Assembly (NCBI GenBank): GCA_016550425.1
Contig: JABXGS010000062.1
Location: 1-7,073 of the forward strand
Length of the DNA stretch: 7,073 nucleotides
Reading direction: 5' to 3'
From: an archaeon
GTDB taxonomy: Archaea; Asgardarchaeota; Hermodarchaeia; Hermodarchaeales; Hermodarchaeaceae
Shown: in pieces, positions 1 to 5,880 of the stretch
Position numbering within the stretch: the stretch's first letter is position 1
How the letters are laid out: each line of letters begins with the position of its first letter
The notes under the pieces: generated by a model
The model's input: only the letters and a program-made list of their open reading frames with translations
What the model was told of the DNA's origin: nothing
The model's database searches: none
Made by a program: the position numbers and the translations under genes

Positions 1-447
1 CAGATTCAGGTTTCAAAGAAGCCTCTTGATAAGGAGAACGAAATTACTGAAGAGGAACTCATCGTAGGTGGGTTTCATGCCCTTGAACATACATTGATTG
101 AAAGCAGTGATATGCTGACAGGCGGTGGGCGAAACGCCATTGGTGGAGTTTCGATGGGATCTTCTGGGCTTATCTTCATTTATGACGGCAGCCCAGGAGG
201 AAGCGGGCTTGCAAAGTTACTCTATGACCGACTGGAAGAGGCTCTACGACGTGTATCTGTTATTCTGAATGATTGTACGTGTGAAGCCTTAGAGGGGTGT
301 CCTGCTTGTACCTTCTCATATCAATGTGGCAACAATAATACACCTTTGTTTAAGGCTGGAGCCTTAGAGACAGCAGAAATGGTATTAAAAGGAGTGAAAG
401 CTCCAACGGTTGAGAAGCCTGAAATCACCGAAGAACCCCTTGTCTAA
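1..447 (+). CDS. DEAD/DEAH box helicase, C-terminal part (DUF1998 / four-Cys module), 5' end outside window
   Basis: The frame is open from base 1 to the TAA at 445-447 (148 codons seen); the start and the helicase motor lie upstream of the window. The visible part begins with about 30 linker residues and then reads GFHALEHTLI, a DML..GGG...GG.S stretch and IFIYDGSPGGSGL, which I recognise as the DUF1998 region of MrfA/YprA-like superfamily 2 helicases. A cysteine module follows: CTCE at window residues 92-95, GCPAC at 99-103 and CGNNN at 109-113, then LFKAGA. C94, C100, C103 and C109 fit the four metal-binding cysteines of this family, and C92 is an extra one. In characterised relatives the module belongs to 3'-5' DNA helicases used in DNA repair; the role here is inferred. 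The last ~20 residues (EKPEITEEPLV) are an acidic tail outside the conserved domain. The gene ends 13 bases before the stop of the convergent acetyltransferase gene. Confidence 0.85.
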   Translation, partial: QIQVSKKPLDKENEITEEELIVGGFHALEHTLIESSDMLTGGGRNAIGGVSMGSSGLIFIYDGSPGGSGLAKLLYDRLEEALRRVSVILNDCTCEALEGCPACTFSYQCGNNNTPLFKAGALETAEMVLKGVKAPTVEKPEITEEPLV

Positions 448-457
448 TTTTTTGTTT
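448..457 (+). terminator. Oligo-T transcription stop candidate after the helicase gene
   Basis: Directly after the helicase TAA there is a run of six T, one G and three more T (TTTTTTGTTT), with no hairpin. Archaeal RNA polymerase commonly terminates at such U-rich tracts. It fills the 13-base gap between two convergent genes, where a stop signal is expected. The opposite strand has no comparable T run here, so it would serve only the helicase transcript. Confidence 0.4.
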
Positions 458-460
458 AAA

Positions 461-1708
461 TCAGAAATCGGGTGTAAGCTGAGCTCGAATTTTCGGGAAT
501 AGAACACGAACGATTGGTAGCTTAAATGCCCGTCCACCAGCATCAGGATACATCTGGTGCAGTTCATCAATGGTTTTGTACCCCATCAGCAGTTGATAGA
601 TTGTTGGAAATGGAACAGCTACATCAGCTTCTTTGAGATCTTGGCGACGGATTTCTTTGATTTCGTCGACCTTCCCATCTTTGAAGATAATCTCTATTGC
701 TGCCCGATACCAATTCAAACGTAGTGAGTCGGACAAGTGGGCAAAATCTGATTGGGCGAGGCGATGTTCCAGAACCGGAGTGATTGTTTCCAAGAAGCGT
801 TTAATTGATGGGATTCGAATATACCATGCATAGGGTCGCTCGAATTTTGATCGGCTTAGTCCTTCAATGGCTGATTTCACCGCTGGACGTGAAGGGAGGT
901 AAATGCGGAGGGGTAACCGTCGTCGTCTTGCCATTGTTTTTAGGAAACGTAATATTGAAAGAATGTGGGTTAAGTTGCCAACCCATAGCTCGTGGATTTC
1001 AACGAAGCCCCATCCAACCGTGAGCATAAAAGATCCTACGATGGCATTCTTGTGTTTGACGACATAGAACCGGTAAACTGAATCCTCACCTAGGCGACCA
1101 TGTGTAAGATAAGGATAATCCGCTGATGAGATTTTCCGATAAAAATCGAGATAGGAATTACGTTGAATGCGGGCTTCAAGATATTCGTCGAAGGTGTCTT
1201 GAGTTATCTCAATGATTTGTACCGATTCTTCTTCGCCCTTTTTCAGTTTCGGAATGAGTTCAAGTGGAACAACACAAGTTCCACCCCAAGTAATACCATA
1301 GACATAACCTAGACTACGATAGAAATAGGGAATTCCAATGATGACAAGGAGTGAGAGCTGATATTCTTCAACACGTTGTTCGAAGATTGTGTTGAGTTGT
1401 CGGATGAACCCGCGATGGCGGTATTCGGGGAGAGTTGCAACGATTTCCATATGCCCTACAGGAAATTCAGTGCCATTGAGAACACATTTGGTGCGGGAAA
1501 GGCAAAAGTAGGATGCGACTTTGACTTTGTTGGTATCAATTACTAAGAAATGGTCAGACACTGGGAAATCCGGGTGATAATTGAAGAGTCGATCAATCAT
1601 GGGGCTAACGTCTTTCCCAAAGACTGTTTTGACCGTGGCAGTGATTGCCTCCTGGTCTGCAGGAGTCGCCGGTCGCATGATGAATCCATCGCCAATATCT
1701 TGTTCCAT
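461..1708 (-). CDS. Eis-like GNAT family N-acetyltransferase
   Basis: A complete 415-residue protein. The N-terminal half is a GNAT fold: MRPATPADQEAI at 11-22, the beta-4/acetyl-CoA loop VATLPEYRHRGFIRQL at 90-105 (the R-x-x-G core is R97-G100), and GIPYFYRSLGY at 125-135. The middle, ~160-300, fits the second GNAT-like domain of Eis proteins. The end, with PTIYQLLMGY at 368-377, fits the SCP2-like C-terminal domain. Length and three-part layout match Eis (~400 residues), a multi-site lysine/aminoglycoside acetyltransferase of bacteria. Y130 lies where Eis has its catalytic tyrosine, and the chain ends in Phe, as in Eis, where the terminal carboxylate takes part in catalysis. It has no membrane segment, so it is probably cytosolic; the substrate is unknown. 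The ATG start has AAGGG on the coding strand (1717-1721 region) about 8 bases upstream. It is transcribed alone, divergent from the zinc-ribbon gene and convergent with the helicase. Confidence 0.85.
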   Translation of the reverse strand: MEQDIGDGFIMRPATPADQEAITATVKTVFGKDVSPMIDRLFNYHPDFPVSDHFLVIDTNKVKVASYFCLSRTKCVLNGTEFPVGHMEIVATLPEYRHRGFIRQLNTIFEQRVEEYQLSLLVIIGIPYFYRSLGYVYGITWGGTCVVPLELIPKLKKGEEESVQIIEITQDTFDEYLEARIQRNSYLDFYRKISSADYPYLTHGRLGEDSVYRFYVVKHKNAIVGSFMLTVGWGFVEIHELWVGNLTHILSILRFLKTMARRRRLPLRIYLPSRPAVKSAIEGLSRSKFERPYAWYIRIPSIKRFLETITPVLEHRLAQSDFAHLSDSLRLNWYRAAIEIIFKDGKVDEIKEIRRQDLKEADVAVPFPTIYQLLMGYKTIDELHQMYPDAGGRAFKLPIVRVLFPKIRAQLTPDF

Positions 1709-1871
1709 TGTAATTTCCCTTCTGAGTGCTTAGCGTTCGATTGGTTGCTACCTCAAAATTGTATTGGTGCACTTTGGAAAATGTGTAAAAAGAATGCAGC
1801 TCGTGGAATCCTAACATTTTAAGATGAGCAAACCTTTCTCAGTGAGGTAACCAACCTGATTGCAGGTCTGG
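1709..1871. promoter_or_regulatory. Divergent intergenic region with a shared TATA-like box (acetyltransferase / zinc-ribbon gene)
   Basis: About 160 bases lie between the divergent acetyltransferase and zinc-ribbon starts. ATTTTAAG at 1816-1823 reads CTTAAAAT on the - strand and could act as an archaeal TATA box in either direction. For the + gene it would put the start site near 1845, just before a GAGGT at 1844-1848. For the - gene it implies a leader of roughly 85 bases. A second A-rich stretch, TGTAAAAAG, lies near 1784-1792. No inverted repeat stands out. Promoter assignment is by pattern only. Confidence 0.3.
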
Positions 1872-2123
1872 ATGATTGTGACACGGTTTAAGTATTACAC
1901 AATATATCGGTGTAAAAATTGTGGCGAGTATATCCGTGTTCATGGAAAGCTTACATCAAAACTCATCTTGCCTTCAGGCGTACATATGTGCTGTCACCGC
2001 CCCAGGCTAGTTAGAGAACGGCATGTGTTGATTTCTGAATATAAAAAGCTGGATAGTTCTCAAGCAGAACATCCAAGCGATGAAAAAGGGCAGCAGAAAC
2101 GGTTAGCGGATTATTCGGAATAA
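1872..2123 (+). CDS. Small zinc-ribbon protein, DUF1922-like
   Basis: An 83-residue protein from the ATG, or 87 from an upstream TTG at 1860. It has a short basic and aromatic N-terminus, then YRCKNCGEYIRV with C14 and C17, and after 22 residues a C40-C41 pair followed by HRPRLV. This CxxC...CC spacing looks like a one-zinc ribbon. The opening (I-Y-R-C-x-x-C-G) and the ending of the ribbon resemble archaeal DUF1922 proteins, but the match is from memory and the paired cysteines are unusual. The last ~30 residues are charged, rich in K, E, S and Q, and probably flexible. The start is uncertain. GAGGT at 1844-1848 lies 11 bases before the TTG, while the ATG has only AGGT 4 bases before it. I favour ATG because the other complete genes here start with ATG. 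The gene stands alone and ends 19 bases from the convergent mtrH stop. Function is unknown; binding of nucleic acid or protein is possible. Confidence 0.55.
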   Translation: MIVTRFKYYTIYRCKNCGEYIRVHGKLTSKLILPSGVHMCCHRPRLVRERHVLISEYKKLDSSQAEHPSDEKGQQKRLADYSE

Positions 2124-2142
2124 CTCTGTTTTCCTGTGCTTG

Positions 2143-3078
2143 CTAAAGGACTTTGTAACGTGGATGAGTGCGAGTTTTTGGTGTGGGTGCAGGATAGGCT
2201 CCATTGGCGGATGTATAAGCAAGGAGGGCATCTGTAACCGAAACCGAGGTAAAGAAACGCGGAGCTCGACGAAGAGGTCCTGCTAGAATAAAATCAGCAC
2301 CATGGCATTGCAAATATGTACATAGTGATGAAGCTAGATACCGCTTTGCGGCTGGCGAGATTCTAGAGGCATGACGCCATAACGCAACGCTATTTGCTGA
2401 ACCCGCACCTACTGGATATCCTAATTGGTTCTTAACAAAGCGCATAGCAGCAGCTGCAATACTCAAACCGGCGAGATCCAAGGCGACTGTGTCAACGAGG
2501 ATTTTTGTAATCTTGGCAGTCTTGGTTTTATCGAGGAGACCTTCAGTTTCCGGTGTGCCTTGAAGTGCTTCGAGTCGACCTTGTGGGCGTATATCAAGGG
2601 GATTATGTGCAAGGATTATTGCCGCTTTAATTCCTGCCTTCTTCAAAGCATTCAATTCTTCTGGGGACGTATGATGGCTTATAGCATCATAAATTGCCAA
2701 GTCTAAACGACCTGTATCCTTAGCGGTTGTCACACCGGCTAGTCGTGCATCTCTGGAGCTGCTGTCAATAAGGAATGGAATTGATGGAGTTTGTTCAGCT
2801 AGAAATGTGAGGTAATTATTCATTGCCTCAGGGGTCTCCGCTAAGACATCAAGTATGAGTGGGGTTCCAGTTGTTTCAATAAGTTTCAATGCCCGAGTCA
2901 AATAACGGGTTGCTCGTTTCTGGTTGAAGATGCCTTGAACCGGATCGGTTACAAGCTGGTCTCCACGATGAAATATCGAAAGTATAAGTGTGGTCGGGTA
3001 TTCACCCCTGTCTCCTCCGAGGATGATATCACCGATTTGAACAGTTTTAGGCTCTACAGACTGATTTTGACCTGGCAT
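2143..3078 (-). CDS. mtrH: MtrH-family methyl-tetrahydromethanopterin methyltransferase subunit (stand-alone homologue)
   Basis: A complete 311-residue protein, the usual length of MtrH. In methanogens MtrH is the peripheral cytoplasmic subunit that moves the methyl group from methyl-H4MPT to the cobalamin carried by MtrA. Family signatures run the whole length: GDIILGGDRGEYPTTLILS at 16-34, LDVLAETPEAM at 76-86, PFLIDSSSRDARLAG at 101-115, AIILAHNPLD at 153-162, LVDTVAL at 194-200 and YPVGAGSAN at 221-229. These strand-end motifs are those of a TIM-barrel pterin-binding methyltransferase. No MtrA-G genes or corrinoid protein gene is visible nearby. It may therefore pair with a separate corrinoid protein, feeding methyl groups into or out of the H4MPT C1 pathway, as proposed for MtrH homologues in non-methanogenic archaea (inference). 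ATG is preceded by GAGGT on the coding strand (3086-3090) with 7 bases spacing, which fixes the start. The C-terminal ~20 residues are proline-, threonine- and arginine-rich. Confidence 0.88.
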   Translation of the reverse strand: MPGQNQSVEPKTVQIGDIILGGDRGEYPTTLILSIFHRGDQLVTDPVQGIFNQKRATRYLTRALKLIETTGTPLILDVLAETPEAMNNYLTFLAEQTPSIPFLIDSSSRDARLAGVTTAKDTGRLDLAIYDAISHHTSPEELNALKKAGIKAAIILAHNPLDIRPQGRLEALQGTPETEGLLDKTKTAKITKILVDTVALDLAGLSIAAAAMRFVKNQLGYPVGAGSANSVALWRHASRISPAAKRYLASSLCTYLQCHGADFILAGPLRRAPRFFTSVSVTDALLAYTSANGAYPAPTPKTRTHPRYKVL

Positions 3079-3262
3079 AGTTCAGACCTCTTGAATGAAA
3101 TAGACGTGTCTATCTAAAAGAGGAATGGTGAGCATTTTAAATCTACGTCGACAAGAATCCAGAACGGTCGAACGCGTTTTAGCAGTCTTGCACTCCGACC
3201 TTGTCTTTCCACGAAAAGGAAAACCCTTTGAAGCAGAATAGAACCTAGCTCATGGGATAGTC
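3079..3262. promoter_or_regulatory. Divergent mtrH / PIG-L intergenic region with TATA-like boxes
   Basis: The 184-base gap serves two divergent genes. For mtrH (- strand) there are two TATA-like candidates: CTTTTAGATA (3111-3120) and GATTTAAAAT (3134-3143). The first would start RNA close to the GAGGT ribosome site; the second would start it near 3110. The second holds the palindrome TTTAAA, so it could also work on the + strand, which would give the PIG-L gene a leader of ~100 bases. Immediately before the PIG-L ATG I see only GGGAT and no good Shine-Dalgarno site. The + strand from 3125 to 3241 is one open frame of 38 codons (MVSILNLRRQ...KPFEAE, then TAG), 21 bases before the PIG-L start. 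It could be chance or a leader peptide. Confidence 0.4.
3100..3113. repeat. Perfect 6-bp inverted repeat (ATAGAC-GT-GTCTAT), possible operator of mtrH
   Basis: The arms ATAGAC and GTCTAT are exact reverse complements with a 2-base spacer. The repeat overlaps the end of the nearer TATA-like box and lies 10 bases upstream of the mtrH ribosome-binding site, which is where an archaeal repressor would block initiation. A 14-base dyad with 6-bp arms can arise by chance, and I see no second copy in the window. Confidence 0.3.
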
Positions 3263-4081
3263 ATGTCAGACGAATTGTGGGACACCAAAGAAGAACTAAC
3301 CGTTTTAGTTGTTGAAGCCCACCCTGATGATGCAACCCTCTTTGCGGGAGGAACCATCGCCAAGCTTGCGGAGATGGGTCATAGATTAGTAAATCTATGT
3401 ACAACCTTTGGCGAAAAGGGAACTTTGGATCCTACAATGACACGAGAAGCAATGATCGAAGTCGAAAAACAGGAATCAAAAAGGGCTGCTCAAGTGCTAG
3501 GTGTGAAAGAGGTCCTGTATATGGGTATTCCAGATGGGGAAGTAGTTGCTAACTTGGAACTTCGTCGATCGTATACTGAAGTGATTCGCCAAGTGTGTCC
3601 TGATATCGTGTTTAGCTTTGATCCTCATGATCCCTATGACCCACATCCTGATCATCGGGCTGTGGGACGCTCGATTTACGAAGCGTGTTATACAAGCCAT
3701 CTGCACCTTTACTTTCCAGAGCAGCTGAAGAAGGGACTAAATCCCCATATCGTGACTAAATATTTTGGATGGAATAGTCCAACCCCAACAACCTTCGTGG
3801 ACATTAGCGAAAGTTTAGAGAAGAAAATCCAAGCACTTTTTCAGTATGAAAGTCAGCTGCAGATGCTTTTAGAAGAAACAAAACAACGCGTACTTCTTGC
3901 AGGGCTTTCAGTTCCGATTCTCGAGACCCTAAATTGGCAGGATATCTACCGAGCTTGGATAACACTATCTGCTCAAGAAACAGGCAAAGAAGTAGGGTAT
4001 CAATATGCCGAGGCATTTAATGGCATGTATTTCAGTGCGGGCGGAGTCATCTCGGAATTGTTGAATTCCGAGAATGAATAA
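3263..4081 (+). CDS. PIG-L / LmbE family zinc-dependent deacetylase
   Basis: A complete 272-residue protein of the PIG-L (GlcNAc-PI de-N-acetylase) family, which uses zinc to remove acetyl groups from amino sugars. The metal site is plain: EAHPDDATLFAGG at 18-30 (H20, D22 and D23) and DPHPDHRAVG at 126-135 with H128 and H131. By homology H20, D23 and H131 bind zinc and D22 is the catalytic base. The usual AHPDDE reads AHPDDA here, so A24 replaces the common glutamate. Family landmarks GGTIAKLAEMGH (29-40) and LCTTFGEKGT (45-54) are present, as is the S-F-D strand before the second motif. The C-terminal ~100 residues, including a helical stretch around 182-215, are less conserved and may shape substrate choice. 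There is no signal peptide or membrane segment, so it is cytosolic. Possible substrates are N-acetylglucosaminyl lipids, chitobiose-like sugars or thiol precursors; the sequence does not decide. The membrane-hydrolase gene follows 79 bases downstream on the same strand. Confidence 0.88.
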   Translation: MSDELWDTKEELTVLVVEAHPDDATLFAGGTIAKLAEMGHRLVNLCTTFGEKGTLDPTMTREAMIEVEKQESKRAAQVLGVKEVLYMGIPDGEVVANLELRRSYTEVIRQVCPDIVFSFDPHDPYDPHPDHRAVGRSIYEACYTSHLHLYFPEQLKKGLNPHIVTKYFGWNSPTPTTFVDISESLEKKIQALFQYESQLQMLLEETKQRVLLAGLSVPILETLNWQDIYRAWITLSAQETGKEVGYQYAEAFNGMYFSAGGVISELLNSENE

Positions 4082-4160
4082 TCCCAGAACTTAAAATCCT
4101 GCCTGAAGAAATTGAACATTTTTAGGGAAGTTCATTTCCGAGAGAATGCGGTGTTACCTT
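4082..4160 (+). promoter_or_regulatory. Gap between PIG-L and membrane-hydrolase genes: TATA-like box and T run
   Basis: CTTAAAAT at 4090-4097 is the same octamer found on the - strand at 1816-1823. It could drive the membrane-protein gene, with RNA starting near 4120. TTTTT at 4120-4124 could instead end the PIG-L transcript. The gap therefore allows either read-through or a separate promoter; I cannot decide. Confidence 0.25.
4150..4153 (+). promoter_or_regulatory. GGTG ribosome-binding site that favours the ATG at 4161
   Basis: GGTG matches the GGTGAT part of the archaeal Shine-Dalgarno sequence and lies 7 bases before ATG 4161. The alternative ATG at 4146 has only GAGAGA directly against it and no spaced site. 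The choice changes the protein by five residues (MRCYL). Confidence 0.4.
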
Positions 4161-4703
4161 ATGAATGGTTGGGACCATGTCTTCTTTACCACAATCATCT
4201 TCATCGTAGGATGGATTGTATTTCAATTCCTCTTCCCCTGGCTCTTACCGGCAGTATTCAGCTTCTGGTTTTTTTTAATTGCCTGGGTTGGTGGAATATT
4301 CTCTGACTTCGATATTCATTGGAAACCTCTGCTTGGCCATCGCTCCATCATCACCCACAGCGTGCTAGCACCGCTAGTCATTGTCACGCTCTTCTTTATC
4401 CCAGTGTATTTCCTGGGTTGGTGGACCCCTATTGACCGATATTTCATCGCGGTGTTCTTACTTAGTTGTGCCTGCCATTTATTCCTGGATCTTGCGCCAA
4501 GTACTCGGTCTGTGCTCAATCGCTTCATGAAGAATCCATTAGAGGCGTTTATTTACATCGAAAAAGGGATGAAAGCGCCACCAGGGAACATCACCTATGT
4601 TCCCAAGAAATATGAAAAAGGATGGCTCATTGGGAACGGAGTTGCCCTTGTAGCCTTCGTTATTTTATCACTTCTGTTCATCTTCCCCGCGTTGGGGCTT
4701 TAA
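4161..4703 (+). CDS. Multi-pass membrane protein, YdjM/DUF457-like putative metal-dependent hydrolase
   Basis: A 180-residue membrane protein (185 if the ATG at 4146 is used). Hydrophobic segments lie near residues 8-23, 25-45, 68-87, 93-108 and 158-178, which suggests four or five helices. Conserved polar residues sit at helix ends: D49 and D51 in SDFDIHWKPLLGHR, then HRSIITHS at 60-67 and HLFLD at 106-110. This D-x-D, HR..THS, H...D set is the signature of the YdjM/DUF457 family (LexA-binding, inner-membrane-associated putative metal-dependent hydrolases), whose reaction is not established. The segment between helices four and five, about 112-155, is soluble and basic. Co-direction with the PIG-L gene hints at a shared envelope or lipid role (inference). 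Its 3' end overlaps the end of the convergent Fe-S gene by 26 bases. Confidence 0.72.
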   Translation: MNGWDHVFFTTIIFIVGWIVFQFLFPWLLPAVFSFWFFLIAWVGGIFSDFDIHWKPLLGHRSIITHSVLAPLVIVTLFFIPVYFLGWWTPIDRYFIAVFLLSCACHLFLDLAPSTRSVLNRFMKNPLEAFIYIEKGMKAPPGNITYVPKKYEKGWLIGNGVALVAFVILSLLFIFPALGL

Positions 4704-5880
4704 GAGCTCTCACAAGTAATTCCATCAAATCAAGGATTTCAAATTCGTCTCCAGTACTCTTTAAGTGGACGTCAGTGAAATGAAGTTTACAGTTTGGACA
4801 TGCTGATACAAGCAGCTCCACCGCAAGGGTACTTGCATCATCCAACCGGCGGTGTGTAATTTCCTCACTGAGAGAGGGAAAGGTTTTAGGTAAAGCCCCG
4901 CCACCACCACAGCAATCAGCCTTATCCCGATTGTGCACAAATTCCTTTAGTTGAATACCGGGGATTAAATGGAGTAAGCGACGGGGTTGCTCGTAGACGC
5001 CTAGTTCTCGCCCCAGGTGACAAGGGTCGTGATAGGTCAGCAATGTTTGATTTTGTGCAGAGAGTTGCGTGAGCAAAGGAGCTAATTTCTTCTGATGTTG
5101 GATGAGAAACTCGGAAATATGTAACACTCGAACCTTCTTAGGTAACGATATTCCCAGTCGAGGATAATCATTTCTAAGGGCTCGAGCACATCCCGGACAG
5201 GTAGTAATCACCGTTTGAGCATTTGATTTTGCAATCGCGGCCACATTCTGTGTAGCTAACGATTTTGCGCTTTTAATGAATCCTGCCCGAATTAATGGGG
5301 ATCCACAGCATACCTCGCTTTCAGATCCAGATAAGAAATCATACTCGATATTGAGAGCTTTGAACACCCTATGAGTGGCTAATGCGATTTCAGGGTGTCG
5401 ATACGCCGTTGTACATCCAACAAAATAAGCAACTTTTGCATTTGGAGTAGTGTCCTTGAGAGCATTTTTGAGGAGAACGAACCGCTTATTGTGAGGCTCT
5501 CCATACACATTGGAGTACTCAGACACGTTTTGATCAAGCGCTAAGGTTCCCATAGGAGCCCGATTTTCTTCGACCACTCGTTCACGAGCAAGCTCGATGA
5601 TTTGGGGGAGTTCATGACGCGGCTTGCACCAGGCTTTGCAGGCTCCGCAGAGATTGCATTGGTAGAGTCGGTCAACCGCGGCTTCGGTAAGGGCACTTTT
5701 ATGGCCCCGGTATAATTCAATGATAAGCGCTCGACCGATGGGACTGCATGCATCTGAACCTGTGACTAAATGGGTAGGACAGGAGTGCCGACACATGCGA
5801 CTACATAGACTACAAAGGCGGCTAATTTTTGCATAATCATCGAGAGAAGCAGGTAGATCCGGTGTTTTTGAAGAGGTCAT
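4678..5880 (-). CDS. Iron-sulfur oxidoreductase subunit with two 4Fe-4S motifs and two CCG domains (GlcF/HdrD-like)
   Basis: A complete 400-residue protein. The N-terminal ferredoxin part has C23-x2-C26-x3-C30-x3-C34-P and C75-x2-C78-x2-C81-x3-C85, enough for two [4Fe-4S] clusters; C45 is extra. Two CCG domains follow. The first uses C156, C191-C192-G193 and C228-x2-C231. The second uses C287 (HDPCHLGR), C323-C324-G325 and C361-x2-C364. This is the GlcF/LutA/HdrD plan, in which CCG motifs bind a non-cubane Fe-S cluster or a quinone or disulfide site. It has no membrane helix. It likely takes electrons from the FAD subunit encoded just upstream. The genes overlap by one base (TAATG), and a strong GGAGGG lies 8 bases before the ATG, which fixes the start and suggests coupled translation. 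Length matches GlcF (~400). The final acceptor (quinone, disulfide, or another Hdr-type partner) cannot be read from sequence. Confidence 0.88.
   Translation of the reverse strand: MTSSKTPDLPASLDDYAKISRLCSLCSRMCRHSCPTHLVTGSDACSPIGRALIIELYRGHKSALTEAAVDRLYQCNLCGACKAWCKPRHELPQIIELARERVVEENRAPMGTLALDQNVSEYSNVYGEPHNKRFVLLKNALKDTTPNAKVAYFVGCTTAYRHPEIALATHRVFKALNIEYDFLSGSESEVCCGSPLIRAGFIKSAKSLATQNVAAIAKSNAQTVITTCPGCARALRNDYPRLGISLPKKVRVLHISEFLIQHQKKLAPLLTQLSAQNQTLLTYHDPCHLGRELGVYEQPRRLLHLIPGIQLKEFVHNRDKADCCGGGGALPKTFPSLSEEITHRRLDDASTLAVELLVSACPNCKLHFTDVHLKSTGDEFEILDLMELLVRALKAPTRGR

Noticed and set aside
94..96. TTG at 94 as a gene start for the DUF1998 protein
   Set aside because: The frame is open to base 1 and the conserved GFHALEH segment lies upstream of this codon, so this is the 3' part of a larger gene.
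1550..1822. 90-codon + strand open frame over the acetyltransferase start and upstream region
   Set aside because: It is mostly antisense to the well-supported acetyltransferase N-terminus and shows no recognisable domain.
2425..2706. 93-codon + strand open frame inside mtrH
   Set aside because: It is antisense to conserved MtrH motifs and its cysteine-rich composition shows no ordered metal motif; it is a shadow frame.
3215..3229. Small hairpin AAAGG...CCTTT upstream of the PIG-L gene
   Set aside because: The five-pair, AT-rich stem is too weak and too likely by chance to call a terminator or riboswitch.
4112..4306. 64-codon + frame overlapping the membrane-protein start
   Set aside because: It lies in another frame of the membrane-hydrolase gene, whose helix pattern and HR..THS motif support that gene instead.
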